A DNA stretch of 64,000 bases from Millionella massiliensis (GCF_900104655.1 NZ_FNWD01000002.1:2822939-2886938); one strand, 5' to 3'. Counted from the stretch's first letter, positions 16,272-24,528 are shown. Program-made: numbers and translations. The notes: generated by a model from the letters alone, not told the origin.

Positions 16272-18440
16272 TTATTGGTTGAGCAGAGTCTTGATCTGTT
16301 TGCACCACACCTCGTAACCGGCGGAGGTCAGATGGATGTTGTCGCCGGAGTAGAGGCCGGGCAGGAATTTGCTGTCGGGACCAACGAACCAGGCGGTCGG
16401 ATCGACATACTCTACGTTTTGCGGCAGGTCGGCCGTCCGTTCGGCGAGCAGTTGGTGTACCCGGAGGCTCTTCTGACGCATCGGGTCGGCGTTGTCGGCA
16501 CCGGTCGGCAGCAGACCGAACAGAATGATGCGGCTGTTCGGGAAACGTCCGGCGGCCTCGCGGGCAACCGCTTCGATGCCGTCGGCAACCTCGTCGGGTT
16601 GGTCGCCGGCGATCAGGTTGTTCACCCCGATGGTGATGATCAGCGTTTCGGGACGGGCAACCTCATAGTTACCGTTTTGCAGACGCCACAACAGGTTTTG
16701 GGTCCGGTCGCCCGAGATCGCGGCGCTTTCCCACAGGGTACTGTCGCCGATCACCGCGTCCATGGCGGCGCGGCCGGGCTTGTAGGCCACACGGTTGCGG
16801 CAGCCGCCGAAACCCTGGGTGATGGAGTTACCCAGCAGCAGCACGCGCAGCCCTTTGTTCGGGCCGAGTTGTTGGGCATGTCGTTCCAGCGTGGCGGTGA
16901 TGTCTTCGGCTACACTGTGCCACTCCGAACCGGCGATCCATCCGGCGGCCGAACGGTATTCGTTGCCGGGAACGGGGCGGGTGCAGGGGTTGGTGTAGAG
17001 ACCTGCGGCACGAAGCATGAAGGTGACGATCGGCTCCGGATTGTTGAGCGAGTGGGGGTGGTGATCGACGCCCGGTTTGCGGATGATCTCCAGATGGGTG
17101 CCTCCGGCGGCGGTGTAGCGTTTCTCGAAAACGTTGGTGTTGTCGACCGGCGGAACGACCTGGTCGGCCTCACCGACAATGTGCAGCAGCGGAATGTCGG
17201 TCCGGGCCATGGCTTCGGCGTGGTCGATCGGATTCTTTTTCCAGTCGCGCAGCTCCTGGTCGCTGTCGAAGCCGTAGGCGGCCATCATCAGACGGGTGTC
17301 TTCCGCTCCGGCTTCGCCGCGGCCTGCGGGCCAGCTCTTGAGGTCCATGACCGGCGCGTCGGCATAGATGCAGAGCGTCTGTTTCGGATGGCGAACGGCC
17401 CAGTTGTAGATGGGCAGGCCGCCGCGGCTCATCCCCTCGAGGGCGATGCGTTTGCTGAATCCGGCACGGGTCATCATCTTGTAGAATTTATCCCAGCGTT
17501 TGAGGGCCTCTTCCGCGCCGTAGAGGTTGGCTACGTCGCAGTAGGCAATGGCGAAGCCGTTTTCGAGCAGGGCGATGTCGGCCTGCGGTTCGTGGCCCCA
17601 GAAGCGGGCGCGGAGTACCCAGGGCTGTCCTTCGGCAGCGGCGCGTGGCAGGACGAGGTGGCAGGCGACGCCTTCGCCCTCTTTGCCCCACGGCATGGTG
17701 AAGTTATACTGGGCGTGGCCGTGGAAGTTCACGCTGTCGGTCGGAGCGGGCAGCACGGCCGGATAGCCCGGGGCGGGACGGCCGCAGTTGCGGAGGATGT
17801 ACTCGCCGATGGTGCGGGCCATTCGTCCGGCTCCGATCGAGGAGGGGTGGATGCGGTCGGGCATCAGAACACCGTCCCAGGTGTTGCCGAACAGGTTGTA
17901 GAGGTTGATGATCGGCAGGTTGTCTTCGAAGGCGAGCTGCCGCACGAGCGGAACGATCTGACCGCCGATGACCTGGTCGCTGATGTTGTCGTCGGTGAAG
18001 CACTTGACGGGGCTGAGCAGGATCACTTCGGGATGGGACGGAAGTTCGCGGTAGCTGCGGATCAGGGCGCGGTAGTCGGACAGAAATTCGGTGGCCAGAT
18101 AACCGCGGTTCTGAGGTTTGGAGTCGTTGGTGCCGAGTTTGATGAGCACGATGTCGGGCGCGAACTCGAGCGAGGCTTTATATTCGGCAGTCTGGGTGTA
18201 GGGCAGGTCGCCGTGGTTCAGCAGGGTGCGGCCTGAGACACCGAAATTGCACACTTCGTACTCGTCGCCGAGGTACTCCTGCAATTGGGCGGGGTAGCTG
18301 TTGGCGTCGCGGTTGGCGATGCCGGCGCCGTAGGTGATGCTGTTGCCGACACAGGCCACACGCAGCGGAGTTCGTGCCTGGGCGCTGATGCTGAGCATCC
18401 AGCCCAGCAGGCAGATGATGATCAGGTTGAACTTTTTCAT
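16272..18440 (-). CDS. Secreted SGNH - alpha/beta hydrolase - SGNH triple-domain esterase
   Basis: This 722-residue exported protein joins three hydrolase domains. After a signal peptide (about residues 1-22) comes an SGNH/GDSL domain with Ser34 in GNSITYG, block III GTNDSK and DRIHPS near residue 195. The middle part (about residues 240-490) is an alpha/beta hydrolase with nucleophile Ser338 in GMSRGG, an acid-loop candidate GEADQVVPP and a His candidate in GVDHHPHS. The C-terminal part (about 525-722) is a second SGNH domain with Ser539 in GNSITQG, IGVNN and DNIHLTSAGY. Such enzymes usually remove acetyl or other ester groups from glycans; the substrate here is unknown. All three sites look intact. 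It follows tsaD by 92 bases on the same strand. Confidence 0.85.
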   Translation of the reverse strand: MKKFNLIIICLLGWMLSISAQARTPLRVACVGNSITYGAGIANRDANSYPAQLQEYLGDEYEVCNFGVSGRTLLNHGDLPYTQTAEYKASLEFAPDIVLIKLGTNDSKPQNRGYLATEFLSDYRALIRSYRELPSHPEVILLSPVKCFTDDNISDQVIGGQIVPLVRQLAFEDNLPIINLYNLFGNTWDGVLMPDRIHPSSIGAGRMARTIGEYILRNCGRPAPGYPAVLPAPTDSVNFHGHAQYNFTMPWGKEGEGVACHLVLPRAAAEGQPWVLRARFWGHEPQADIALLENGFAIAYCDVANLYGAEEALKRWDKFYKMMTRAGFSKRIALEGMSRGGLPIYNWAVRHPKQTLCIYADAPVMDLKSWPAGRGEAGAEDTRLMMAAYGFDSDQELRDWKKNPIDHAEAMARTDIPLLHIVGEADQVVPPVDNTNVFEKRYTAAGGTHLEIIRKPGVDHHPHSLNNPEPIVTFMLRAAGLYTNPCTRPVPGNEYRSAAGWIAGSEWHSVAEDITATLERHAQQLGPNKGLRVLLLGNSITQGFGGCRNRVAYKPGRAAMDAVIGDSTLWESAAISGDRTQNLLWRLQNGNYEVARPETLIITIGVNNLIAGDQPDEVADGIEAVAREAAGRFPNSRIILFGLLPTGADNADPMRQKSLRVHQLLAERTADLPQNVEYVDPTAWFVGPDSKFLPGLYSGDNIHLTSAGYEVWCKQIKTLLNQ

Positions 18441-18469
18441 GCGGGATAGGTTTGGGGTGTTGTAAAATG

Positions 18470-18490
18470 GGCCCCGCGAAAGGCGGAGCC
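18470..18490 (-). terminator. Possible terminator of tsaD
   Basis: An 8-bp GC-rich stem with one G-U pair (18470-18477 with 18483-18490) lies between tsaD and the triple hydrolase gene. It is followed on the minus strand by a short T-rich stretch. It is weaker than the other hairpins in the window. Confidence 0.4.
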
Positions 18491-18532
18491 GTGGTTCTGT
18501 GGGGTTAAGATAAAGTCCGGTGTAGTGTGCGT

Positions 18533-19558
18533 CTACAGGTCGGCGGCGCGGGCGGCGGGAGCCATGTCCAGCGAGGCGAACTCTTCGCGCAGGTATTTGT
18601 AGTAGCCGGTGATGGCGATCATGGCGGCGTTGTCGGTGGTCAGCGAGAAGGGCGGGATGTAGGTTCTCCAGTCATATTTCTCGCCGGCGGCGAGGATGGC
18701 TTCACGCAGACCGGAGTTGGCCGATACGCCTCCGGCGACGGCGATCTCGGTAATGTCGTATTGTTTGGCGGCCTTGATGAGTTTGTTCATCAGGATGTCG
18801 ACAATGGTAGCCTGCAGCGAGGCGCAGAGGTCGGCCTTGTGTTTTTCGATGAAGTCGGGATCGTCGGCCACGTGGTCGCGCAGGAAGTAGAGGAACGAGG
18901 TTTTCAGACCGCTGAAGCTGTAATCGAATCCGTTGACCGACGGTTTGGCGAATTTGAAGGCTTTGGGGTCGCCCTCCCGGGCGAGTTTGTCGATCAGCGG
19001 GCCGCCGGGGTAGGGCAGGCCCATGATTTTGGCGCATTTGTCGAACGCTTCGCCTGCGGCGTCGTCGATGGTGCTACCGAGGATCTCCATGTCGAGGTAG
19101 TCGCGCACCAGTACGATCTGCGAGTTGCCGCCCGATACGAGCAGGCACAGGAACGGGAACCGGGGTTTGGGTGCGTCGGGCCGGTCGGGCGTGGTGACGA
19201 AGTGTGCCAGGATGTGTCCCTGCAGGTGGTTGACCTCCATGATGGGGGTGTCCTGGGCGATGGCGAAGCCTTTGGCGAAGGAAACGCCCACCAGCAGCGA
19301 ACCGAGCAGACCGGGGCCGCGGGTGACGGCGATACCGTCCACTTCGGCGGGGGTGACGCCGGCCCGTTTGAGGGCCAGGTCGACCACCGGGACGATGTTC
19401 TGGCCGTGGGCGCGCGAGGCGAGTTCGGGAATGACGCCGCCGTATTCGGCGTGGACGGCTTGGGAGGCGATGACGTTCGAGAGCAGTACCCCGTCGCGTA
19501 TGACGGCTGCCGAGGTGTCGTCGCACGAGGATTCTATGCCGAGAATGGTGATTTCCAT
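18533..19558 (-). CDS. tsaD: tRNA N6-threonylcarbamoyladenosine synthase subunit
   Basis: TsaD transfers the threonylcarbamoyl group to A37 of ANN-decoding tRNAs, working with TsaB, TsaC/Sua5 and TsaE, none of which is in the window. The 341 residues are typical. The N-terminus MEITILGIESSCDD is the family start. The metal-binding histidines His111 and His115 sit in HLQGHILAH, and SGGNSQIV, GGVSANSGLR and DNAAMIA follow in the right order. A TATCTTTG element lies 31 bases upstream of the ATG. Confidence 0.97.
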   Translation of the reverse strand: MEITILGIESSCDDTSAAVIRDGVLLSNVIASQAVHAEYGGVIPELASRAHGQNIVPVVDLALKRAGVTPAEVDGIAVTRGPGLLGSLLVGVSFAKGFAIAQDTPIMEVNHLQGHILAHFVTTPDRPDAPKPRFPFLCLLVSGGNSQIVLVRDYLDMEILGSTIDDAAGEAFDKCAKIMGLPYPGGPLIDKLAREGDPKAFKFAKPSVNGFDYSFSGLKTSFLYFLRDHVADDPDFIEKHKADLCASLQATIVDILMNKLIKAAKQYDITEIAVAGGVSANSGLREAILAAGEKYDWRTYIPPFSLTTDNAAMIAITGYYKYLREEFASLDMAPAARAADL

Positions 19559-19589
19559 GTGTGCTGGGCTATCGGGTGATGTAGAATGA

Positions 19590-19597
19590 CAAAGATA
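19590..19597 (-). promoter_or_regulatory. -7 element for tsaD
   Basis: TATCTTTG on the minus strand is an exact TAnnTTTG match ending 31 bases before the tsaD ATG. Confidence 0.65.
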
Positions 19598-19672
19598 TGA
19601 ATTTTTCGGGTTTTGTCTTTTTGTAATTTTTGTGTATTTTCACACGTGGATAGTTAACCAGTTTGTGGGCGT

Positions 19673-20128
19673 ATGAATACAAAACGTTTGTGTCAGATCG
19701 CTGCCGTGGCGCTTGCGGGCGCTCTGACGGCATGTGGCGGAGCAGGCTCCGCGAAAAGTGCTGCCGGGGCGGCCGATACGGTGGTGCGTCGCTATGTGGG
19801 GACGTTGCCGGCGGCCGACTGTCCGGGGATTGTTTTCGACGTGACGCTGGCCGCTCCGGCCGACTCGGCTTCGGGTGATTTCACCCTGTCGATGACCTAT
19901 CTGGAGGCCGAGGATGGCAAGGACCTGACGGTCGATTCGCGCGGACGCTGGGAAACGGCGACCGGGATTGCCGGTGATCCGTCGGCGGTTTACTATCGGC
20001 TGGTAGAGCCGGGTACGCGCCCCGACACGACCAATTTCCTCTATATGGGCGACAGTATTGTGTTGTTGGGCGCCGGTTTGCAGCGTATCGAATCGGGGCT
20101 GAACTATACCCTGCAACTGCAAAAATAG
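19673..20128 (+). CDS. NlpE-like lipoprotein
   Basis: This is a 151-residue predicted lipoprotein with lipobox LTAC and lipidation at Cys21. The mature part resembles the N-terminal domain of NlpE, the copper-resistance and adhesion-sensing lipoprotein: RRYVGTLPAADCPGI, then FTLSMTYLEAEDGKDL, GRW and a C-terminal YTLQLQK. NlpE normally has a CxxC pair at this first loop; here the first cysteine is replaced (AADC), so the redox or metal role of the pair is probably absent. No NlpE C-terminal OB domain is present, as is common for Bacteroidota members. Function is otherwise unknown. Neighbours (tsaD divergent, LEA-like gene downstream) give no further hint. Confidence 0.7.
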   Translation: MNTKRLCQIAAVALAGALTACGGAGSAKSAAGAADTVVRRYVGTLPAADCPGIVFDVTLAAPADSASGDFTLSMTYLEAEDGKDLTVDSRGRWETATGIAGDPSAVYYRLVEPGTRPDTTNFLYMGDSIVLLGAGLQRIESGLNYTLQLQK

Positions 20129-20339
20129 CAGTAGGACGGGACGATGATTTTTATGCCCGGCGGGGGTGAGAGGAAAAGATGGATAGCCTCGGAGAACTTT
20201 ATAATAAAAAAGGTGTTCGATATCGGAAAAATGGCCTGCTTTTTGCAATAGTCAAGAATGTTCCGGGTAATTAGGAATACTCCCCGAGCGGAAATATTCG
20301 CAGATCCGGATATGTCAAATGATAATACCAGGTAGAGTA

Positions 20340-20798
20340 ATGGCTGAAAAAGATAATAATGCGGCTGCCAAAGAAGCTTTGGCCGAAGCAAAAAACAAAC
20401 TGAAAGAAGCCGGACAGGCCGTCAAGGAAGCTGCTGCTCATGCGGCTACGGCGGTGTCGATCAAAACCGAAGACGTCAAGGAGACGGTGAAGGAGCGGGC
20501 TGCTCAGGTCAAGGAGACGGTTGCTGAAAAAGCGGCTCAGATGAAGGAAACCGTGGTTGAAAAGGCTGCCCAAATGAAGGAGACGGTTGCCGAAAAGGCG
20601 GCTCAGGTGAAAGAAACCGTTGCCGAAAAGGCCGATCAGGTTAAAGAGAAAGCCGGCGAGGTGGGTGAAGCGGTGAAGGAGAAGGTGAACAGCGGAGTGG
20701 CTACTGCAGCCTCGGCCGTGTCGGCCGCCGCTCAGAAGGTGAGCGCCAAAGCCGACGAGGTGGAGGAGAGCGCCAAGGCCAAGATGGGCCGGGACTAA
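20340..20798 (+). CDS. LEA-like 11-mer repeat protein
   Basis: This 152-residue highly charged protein is rich in Ala, Lys, Glu and Val. It has no signal peptide, no membrane segment and no aromatic residues. From residue 46 to 100 it consists of five consecutive 11-residue units of the form VKETVAEKAAQ, followed by a decayed unit (101-111) and an Ala/Ser/Lys tail. The unit matches the pattern of group 3 LEA proteins, which fold into amphipathic helices on drying, and also resembles repeat-rich YtxH-type stress proteins. I chose ATG 20340; a frame start seven codons upstream adds only an unlikely MIIPGRV. A role in stress or desiccation protection is inference from composition. Balanced Lys and Glu argue against a histone H1-like DNA-binding protein. 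Confidence 0.75.
   Translation: MAEKDNNAAAKEALAEAKNKLKEAGQAVKEAAAHAATAVSIKTEDVKETVKERAAQVKETVAEKAAQMKETVVEKAAQMKETVAEKAAQVKETVAEKADQVKEKAGEVGEAVKEKVNSGVATAASAVSAAAQKVSAKADEVEESAKAKMGRD
20475..20639 (+). repeat. Five tandem 33-bp coding repeats
   Basis: Five in-frame 33-base units encode the 11-residue repeats of the LEA-like protein. The units differ at several synonymous positions, so they are an old expansion rather than a fresh slippage product. Copy number could vary between strains. Confidence 0.85.
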
Positions 20799-21606
20799 CC
20801 TGTTCACAAAACCCTGCAATTGTTCGTCCCTTTTCGCAGACACCGGGCGGTGCGGAAGAGAGTTTCGCGACCGTGGTGCATCGGGCGGAGGGGAAGAATT
20901 GCGGGTGAGAAGTTGCGACATTGTACAAAGGGTTTCCGAATAATCGTTCGGAAATGTTGAAAAGACGGGAGACGGGGGCGACGTTATGGGCATTCTGCCC
21001 GGTGGGTTTGGATTCGCCGCCCTCGCCTCTCCGTTTTTTGTTTTTTTTGAGGGATTTGAATGCCGTTGCTCGACGGTATTCTGGTCTGGAATGGATTGAG
21101 ACGGAAGCAGCCGTGTCCGGTTGAAAGTGTCTGCCGCAATTGAAGGTGCAGAATGGATTGAAGAGGCAGAGCAGAGGCCGGAGAGGGGGATGAAGAGGCG
21201 GAGCGAAAGGAGAGGATCGGGAAAACGGCCATGGAGTGAGGGCAGGGGGAGCATGAGAGACGAAGTGGAGCGGAAGGTAGGCCGGGAGGTGCGGAGTGTA
21301 TCAGAGGAAGGAGAGGGTGTGGAGTGGAACGAGAGAGACGGCCGGTGAGAGAGTGTGGGAGGCGCGTGGTGCTGGAGGGGCAGGACTGGACCGAATCGGA
21401 TGAATAAAAAAGCCTCAGAATGTCTGAACAGCATTCTGAGGCTTTCTGTTTTTGATATTCCCGGATTGTAGTGGGAATCTGGGAAATAAGGTTGAGAAGG
21501 GCTCTTTGCAAGGCGCGTTCCGGTCAGGGAGGAACCCCTTTACCCTATGGCCTGATGAAACGAGGCGGGAACAGGACGGGAAAATGGAACCGGTTTCAGT
21601 CGCAGT
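20799..21606. other. Long gene-free spacer with purine-rich tract
   Basis: This 808-base stretch lies between the LEA-like gene and the convergent kdsC-like gene. Reading frames cross it on both strands, but their translations are low-complexity and match nothing recognisable. The part 21181-21360 is about 80% purine on the plus strand (145 of 180 by hand count). A hairpin at 21411-21443 is listed separately. I see no RNA gene or mobile element. Confidence 0.5.
21411..21443. terminator. Bidirectional terminator
   Basis: A perfect 12-bp stem (21411-21422 with 21432-21443) has an A tract on its left and a T-rich run on its right. It lies 164 bases beyond the kdsC-like stop on the minus strand and can also stop plus-strand read-through from the LEA-like gene. 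Confidence 0.8.
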
Positions 21607-22113
21607 TTAGTACTCGAACCAGTCGCCCCGGGCCCGCAGCACCTGTTCTATGATGTCGCGCACGCATCCGCGGCCGCCCGGGTAGGCCGACACGTAGTGG
21701 ACCACCCCTTTGACCGTGGGGTCGGCATCGGCCGGAGCCGTGGCCAGACGTACGGCCCGCATGGGTGGAATGTCCGGGAAGTCGTCGCCCATGTAGATCA
21801 TCTCGTCGAGCGGCACGCCGCACTGTTCGGAAAAGTGGTGGAGCGACTCGATTTTGCTCTCTTTGCCCGTGTAGATGTGTTCGATTCCGAGCCCCTCCAT
21901 GCGTCGGCGGAGCTGGTCGCCGTGGCCTCCCGAGATCACCCCGATCGGGTAACCCTTCTTGACGGCGCGGACAACGGCCAGCCCGTCGCGAACGCTGTAT
22001 TCACGCAGAAATTCGCCGTCCGGCGTTATCAGAATGCGGCCGTCGGTGAAAACCCCGTCGACATCGAAAACAAATGCCCGAATCTTGGCTACCTCTTCCT
22101 TGAAATTACCCAT
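21607..22113 (-). CDS. KdsC-like HAD phosphatase
   Basis: This is a HAD-superfamily phosphatase of the KdsC type, which removes phosphate from 3-deoxy-D-manno-octulosonate 8-phosphate in Kdo synthesis for lipid A core. From ATG 22113 it has 168 residues, the usual KdsC size with no cap domain. Motif I is FDVDGVFTDG (Asp17 and Asp19), with the GVFTDG extension typical of this subgroup. Motif II is ISGG and motif III/IV appears as GDDFPDIP. A longer frame (31 extra N-terminal codons) is Arg/His-rich and would span the promoter region, so I reject it. Related HAD enzymes with other sugar phosphates cannot be ruled out. It follows the methyltransferase gene. Confidence 0.85.
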   Translation of the reverse strand: MGNFKEEVAKIRAFVFDVDGVFTDGRILITPDGEFLREYSVRDGLAVVRAVKKGYPIGVISGGHGDQLRRRMEGLGIEHIYTGKESKIESLHHFSEQCGVPLDEMIYMGDDFPDIPPMRAVRLATAPADADPTVKGVVHYVSAYPGGRGCVRDIIEQVLRARGDWFEY

Positions 22114-22203
22114 AATACGATGTTCTCTCGGTTTGTGTTGTTTGGATCGTTCCGCCGGGGGAGGATGGCTGAAATGCCGGGGGCGCTCCCGGACGGCGGT
22201 TGA

Positions 22204-22211
22204 CAAAGTTA
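22204..22211 (-). promoter_or_regulatory. -7 element for the kdsC-like gene
   Basis: TAACTTTG on the minus strand overlaps the stop codon of the methyltransferase gene and lies about 90 bases before the kdsC-like ATG. Confidence 0.5.
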
Positions 22212-23435
22212 ATCAATTCTGTCGACAAACAAGGCTGTGGGCTGGCCGTCGAGCGTGAGGACGAACAGATCGTTCGCGCCTCCCGGGGTGACGCCCAGTG
22301 TGCGGGCGATCTGTTCGGCTGAGGCCGGGAAGCCCCGGCGGTGGATGTTGAAACGTCGGATGCCGCGGCTGCGCAGCGTACGGGCGACCTCTTTGGGGCG
22401 GTAGGGCATGCGTTGCGTGATCCGGTACGCCGTGCCGGCAAAATCGGCGGGTACATGGTCCGATACGAGGTATTCACCCACCGGCGCAATGGTCCCGTGC
22501 GTCTGGCAGACAGCGGCGTAGGCGGCCACGGCGCGTGCCTTGTAAAAGGCGACGTCCGGCACCAGCAGGATCGGCAATTCGTCCGGTCGGCTGGCGGACG
22601 GAAACGGGGTGTCGAGCGATACCTGGCTGAAATCGAAACGGCGCACCTGGCCGTGGCGGATAATCGTTGTCCGCAGGTAGGGTGTAGCTTCGGCCTCCGC
22701 GGCGAATCCCACTTTGGCCAGCACCTCCTTGCATTCGCCGTCGAGCGAGATTACTTCGGCGCACGCTCCGGGACCGAAAAGCCGGTAGACTTCGGCTACG
22801 TCGAAGAGCGGCGACAGTTTGACCACGATGCGGCGGGCAAGGCTACGCAGCGTGGGGAGCATTTGCAGGATGTCGGGCGAGCTCTCTTCGATCGAATAGA
22901 CCCGTTTCCCGTCGGCCTGTTTGCGCGATGGATCGACGTAGATCAGGTCGGCGTTGCGGTATTCGTCGGGCAGGGCGGCGACAAAGTCTTCGGCCGAGGC
23001 GCGTACCACGGTGATGTTGTCGGCTCCGAGGCGGCTGAAGTTCCACCGGGCGATGGCGGCTCGCAGCGGGTCGGTCTCGACCGTCACGACCCGTTCGAAA
23101 GCGCGGCTCAGCGCCAGGCTGTCGACCCCCAGACCGCACGTCAGATCGATCGCCAGTCGCCGTTCGCCGTCGGGGATGGCGTCGAGGATCCCCGCGGTGC
23201 GGGCGGCGGCGGTCGCTTCGCTGCTGGCCTGCTCGTAGGCGATTGGCGGTACGATGCACCGTGCCGCATGGTAGCCGGGCAGTTTGGTGCGGCACTTCTG
23301 GAGCATCTGGATCTGTCGCGTGACGGCCGGATGGCGCAACTTCAGAGCCAGACGGGCCGGGTTGTCGTCGATATGTTGCTCGACCAGGGCCAATCCTTCG
23401 GGTGAGGTGAGAAAATCGAATTCGTTCGGTTCCAA
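22209..23435 (-). CDS. THUMP-like class I SAM methyltransferase
   Basis: This 408-residue protein is a Rossmann-fold SAM-dependent methyltransferase of the Bacteroidota family that includes P. gingivalis PG_1098. It has an N-terminal helical part (EFDFLTSPEG...KLPGYHAARC), then the core with DLTCGLGVDSLALSRAF (SAM loop near residue 100), ETD, and motif IV VDPSRK. A C-terminal THUMP-like, probably RNA-binding, part ends with FNIHRRGFPASAEQI and a typical FVLTLDGQPTALFVDRI tail. The conserved N-terminus begins before any ATG in frame; the best start is TTG at 23435. An ATG start would lose about 40 conserved residues. The reading frame stays open upstream into thiM, but that translation is thiM's shadow. 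The substrate is not known to me. Confidence 0.8.
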   Translation of the reverse strand: MEPNEFDFLTSPEGLALVEQHIDDNPARLALKLRHPAVTRQIQMLQKCRTKLPGYHAARCIVPPIAYEQASSEATAAARTAGILDAIPDGERRLAIDLTCGLGVDSLALSRAFERVVTVETDPLRAAIARWNFSRLGADNITVVRASAEDFVAALPDEYRNADLIYVDPSRKQADGKRVYSIEESSPDILQMLPTLRSLARRIVVKLSPLFDVAEVYRLFGPGACAEVISLDGECKEVLAKVGFAAEAEATPYLRTTIIRHGQVRRFDFSQVSLDTPFPSASRPDELPILLVPDVAFYKARAVAAYAAVCQTHGTIAPVGEYLVSDHVPADFAGTAYRITQRMPYRPKEVARTLRSRGIRRFNIHRRGFPASAEQIARTLGVTPGGANDLFVLTLDGQPTALFVDRID

Positions 23436-23530
23436 TCTGTTGGTGCTTTTTGTGGGTGGTGGATTTCTGGGGTAGGGTGGGGCGGGCGTTGTCTGCTGCG
23501 CTGCCCGAGATAGCGAGCGGTCGTGTCGGT

Positions 23531-24319
23531 TTACTGCTGCTGGCCGAAACGGTACAGGGCGTCGAGGAAGGCGACCTGAAAACTGCCCGGTCCCTGGGAG
23601 TTGGCCAGTGCCTCTTCGCCGCACAGTCCCATCAGCGTCATGGCGTTCAGCGCCGCTTCGGCCGGGTCGCCGTTCACGGCGGCGAAGGCTCCGCATATGG
23701 CCGTGGCGGTGCATCCCATCCCCGTTACGCGTGCCATCATGGGGGTGCCGTAACGGTTTTCCAGCACTCGCTCGCCGCACACGATGTAGTCTGTCGGGCC
23801 GCTGATGACGACCGTTGTCCGGAGGTGCTCCGACAGGGCCGAGGCGGCGGCTACGGCGGCGTCCGATCCGGCGGTCGAGTCCACCCCCTTGGTGTGGGTC
23901 GTCGCTCCCAGACCGAAACCGGCCGCTACGGCCATGATCTCCGAACCGTTGCCGCGAACGATGGTCGGCCGGGCGACGCGCAGCAGGTGGTCGTTCACCT
24001 GGTTGCGATAGGGGGTGGCACCGGCTCCCACCGGGTCGTAAACGATCGGTATGCCGGCCTCGCTGGCGGCGCGCATGGCGCATTCCATGCCACGCACCCA
24101 TTCCGGCGAGAGGGTCCCCACGTTGATGACCAGCGCACCGGCCAGCCGCGCCATGTCGGCTGACTCCTCCTCGCTGTGGGCCATCACGGGCGATGCGCCG
24201 ACGGCCAGCAGGGCGTTGGCCGTGTTGTTCATCACCACGTAGTTCGTAATGTTGTGTACCAGGGGAGACTGCTCCCGGATTGCGGCCACGTCGCGCCGCA
24301 GAGATTCGTTCCGTTCCAT
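23531..24319 (-). CDS. thiM: Hydroxyethylthiazole kinase
   Basis: ThiM phosphorylates 4-methyl-5-(2-hydroxyethyl)thiazole to salvage the thiazole half of thiamine. From ATG 24319 it has 262 residues. Family motifs are LVHNITNYVVMNNTAN at the N-terminus, MAHS, YDPVGAGAT, GNGSEI, GVDSTAG and the C-terminal GMGCTATA with the ATP-site glycines. An alternative ATG five codons upstream is possible. No other thiamine genes, and no THI-box that I could identify, are in the neighbourhood. The methyltransferase gene follows after 95 bases on the same strand. Confidence 0.95.
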   Translation of the reverse strand: MERNESLRRDVAAIREQSPLVHNITNYVVMNNTANALLAVGASPVMAHSEEESADMARLAGALVINVGTLSPEWVRGMECAMRAASEAGIPIVYDPVGAGATPYRNQVNDHLLRVARPTIVRGNGSEIMAVAAGFGLGATTHTKGVDSTAGSDAAVAAASALSEHLRTTVVISGPTDYIVCGERVLENRYGTPMMARVTGMGCTATAICGAFAAVNGDPAEAALNAMTLMGLCGEEALANSQGPGSFQVAFLDALYRFGQQQ

Positions 24320-24484
24320 AAAAGAAAGGTGCAAAAGTTCAGTTTCGGTTTCGAAGCGAATGGGTCTCTTGTTGTCGCGCCGTGGGCGGCGACGGGAAAC
24401 TCCGCTTCCGTGGCTTTCTGTCCGAAATCGGATAAAACGGCGGCAAAAACAGGCTTGCCTTCCTGTTTTGCATCCGGCTTTTCC

Positions 24485-24492
24485 TATCTTTG
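24485..24492 (+). promoter_or_regulatory. -7 element for the GH92 gene
   Basis: TATCTTTG is an exact TAnnTTTG match. It ends 36 bases before the chosen GH92 ATG at 24529 and shows that an in-frame ATG near 24490 is not the real start. Confidence 0.65.
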
Positions 24493-24528
24493 CAGAATAG
24501 ACGCAAATCTAATAACCCGAATCCAAAT

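Noticed and set aside
13261..16308. 1015-codon open frame on the minus strand
   Set aside because: It is the antisense of the AddB-like gene. High GC and third-position bias leave antisense frames open; the translation is Arg/His/Pro-rich and matches no family.
16275..18236. 653-codon open frame on the plus strand
   Set aside because: It is antisense to the triple hydrolase gene, whose motifs and signal peptide are clear.
20475..20639. Regular 33-base repeats suggesting a CRISPR array
   Set aside because: The repeats are directly adjacent, without spacers, and encode in-frame 11-residue units.
20271..21434. 387-codon minus-strand frame across the LEA-like gene and the purine-rich spacer
   Set aside because: The translation is Ser/Pro/Leu low-complexity, a direct result of the purine-rich plus strand and of the repeat gene; the plus-strand LEA-like protein is the better reading.
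22209..24101. A 630-residue fusion of the methyltransferase with an upstream part
   Set aside because: The first 220 codons are the shadow frame of thiM; thiM itself is complete in another frame.
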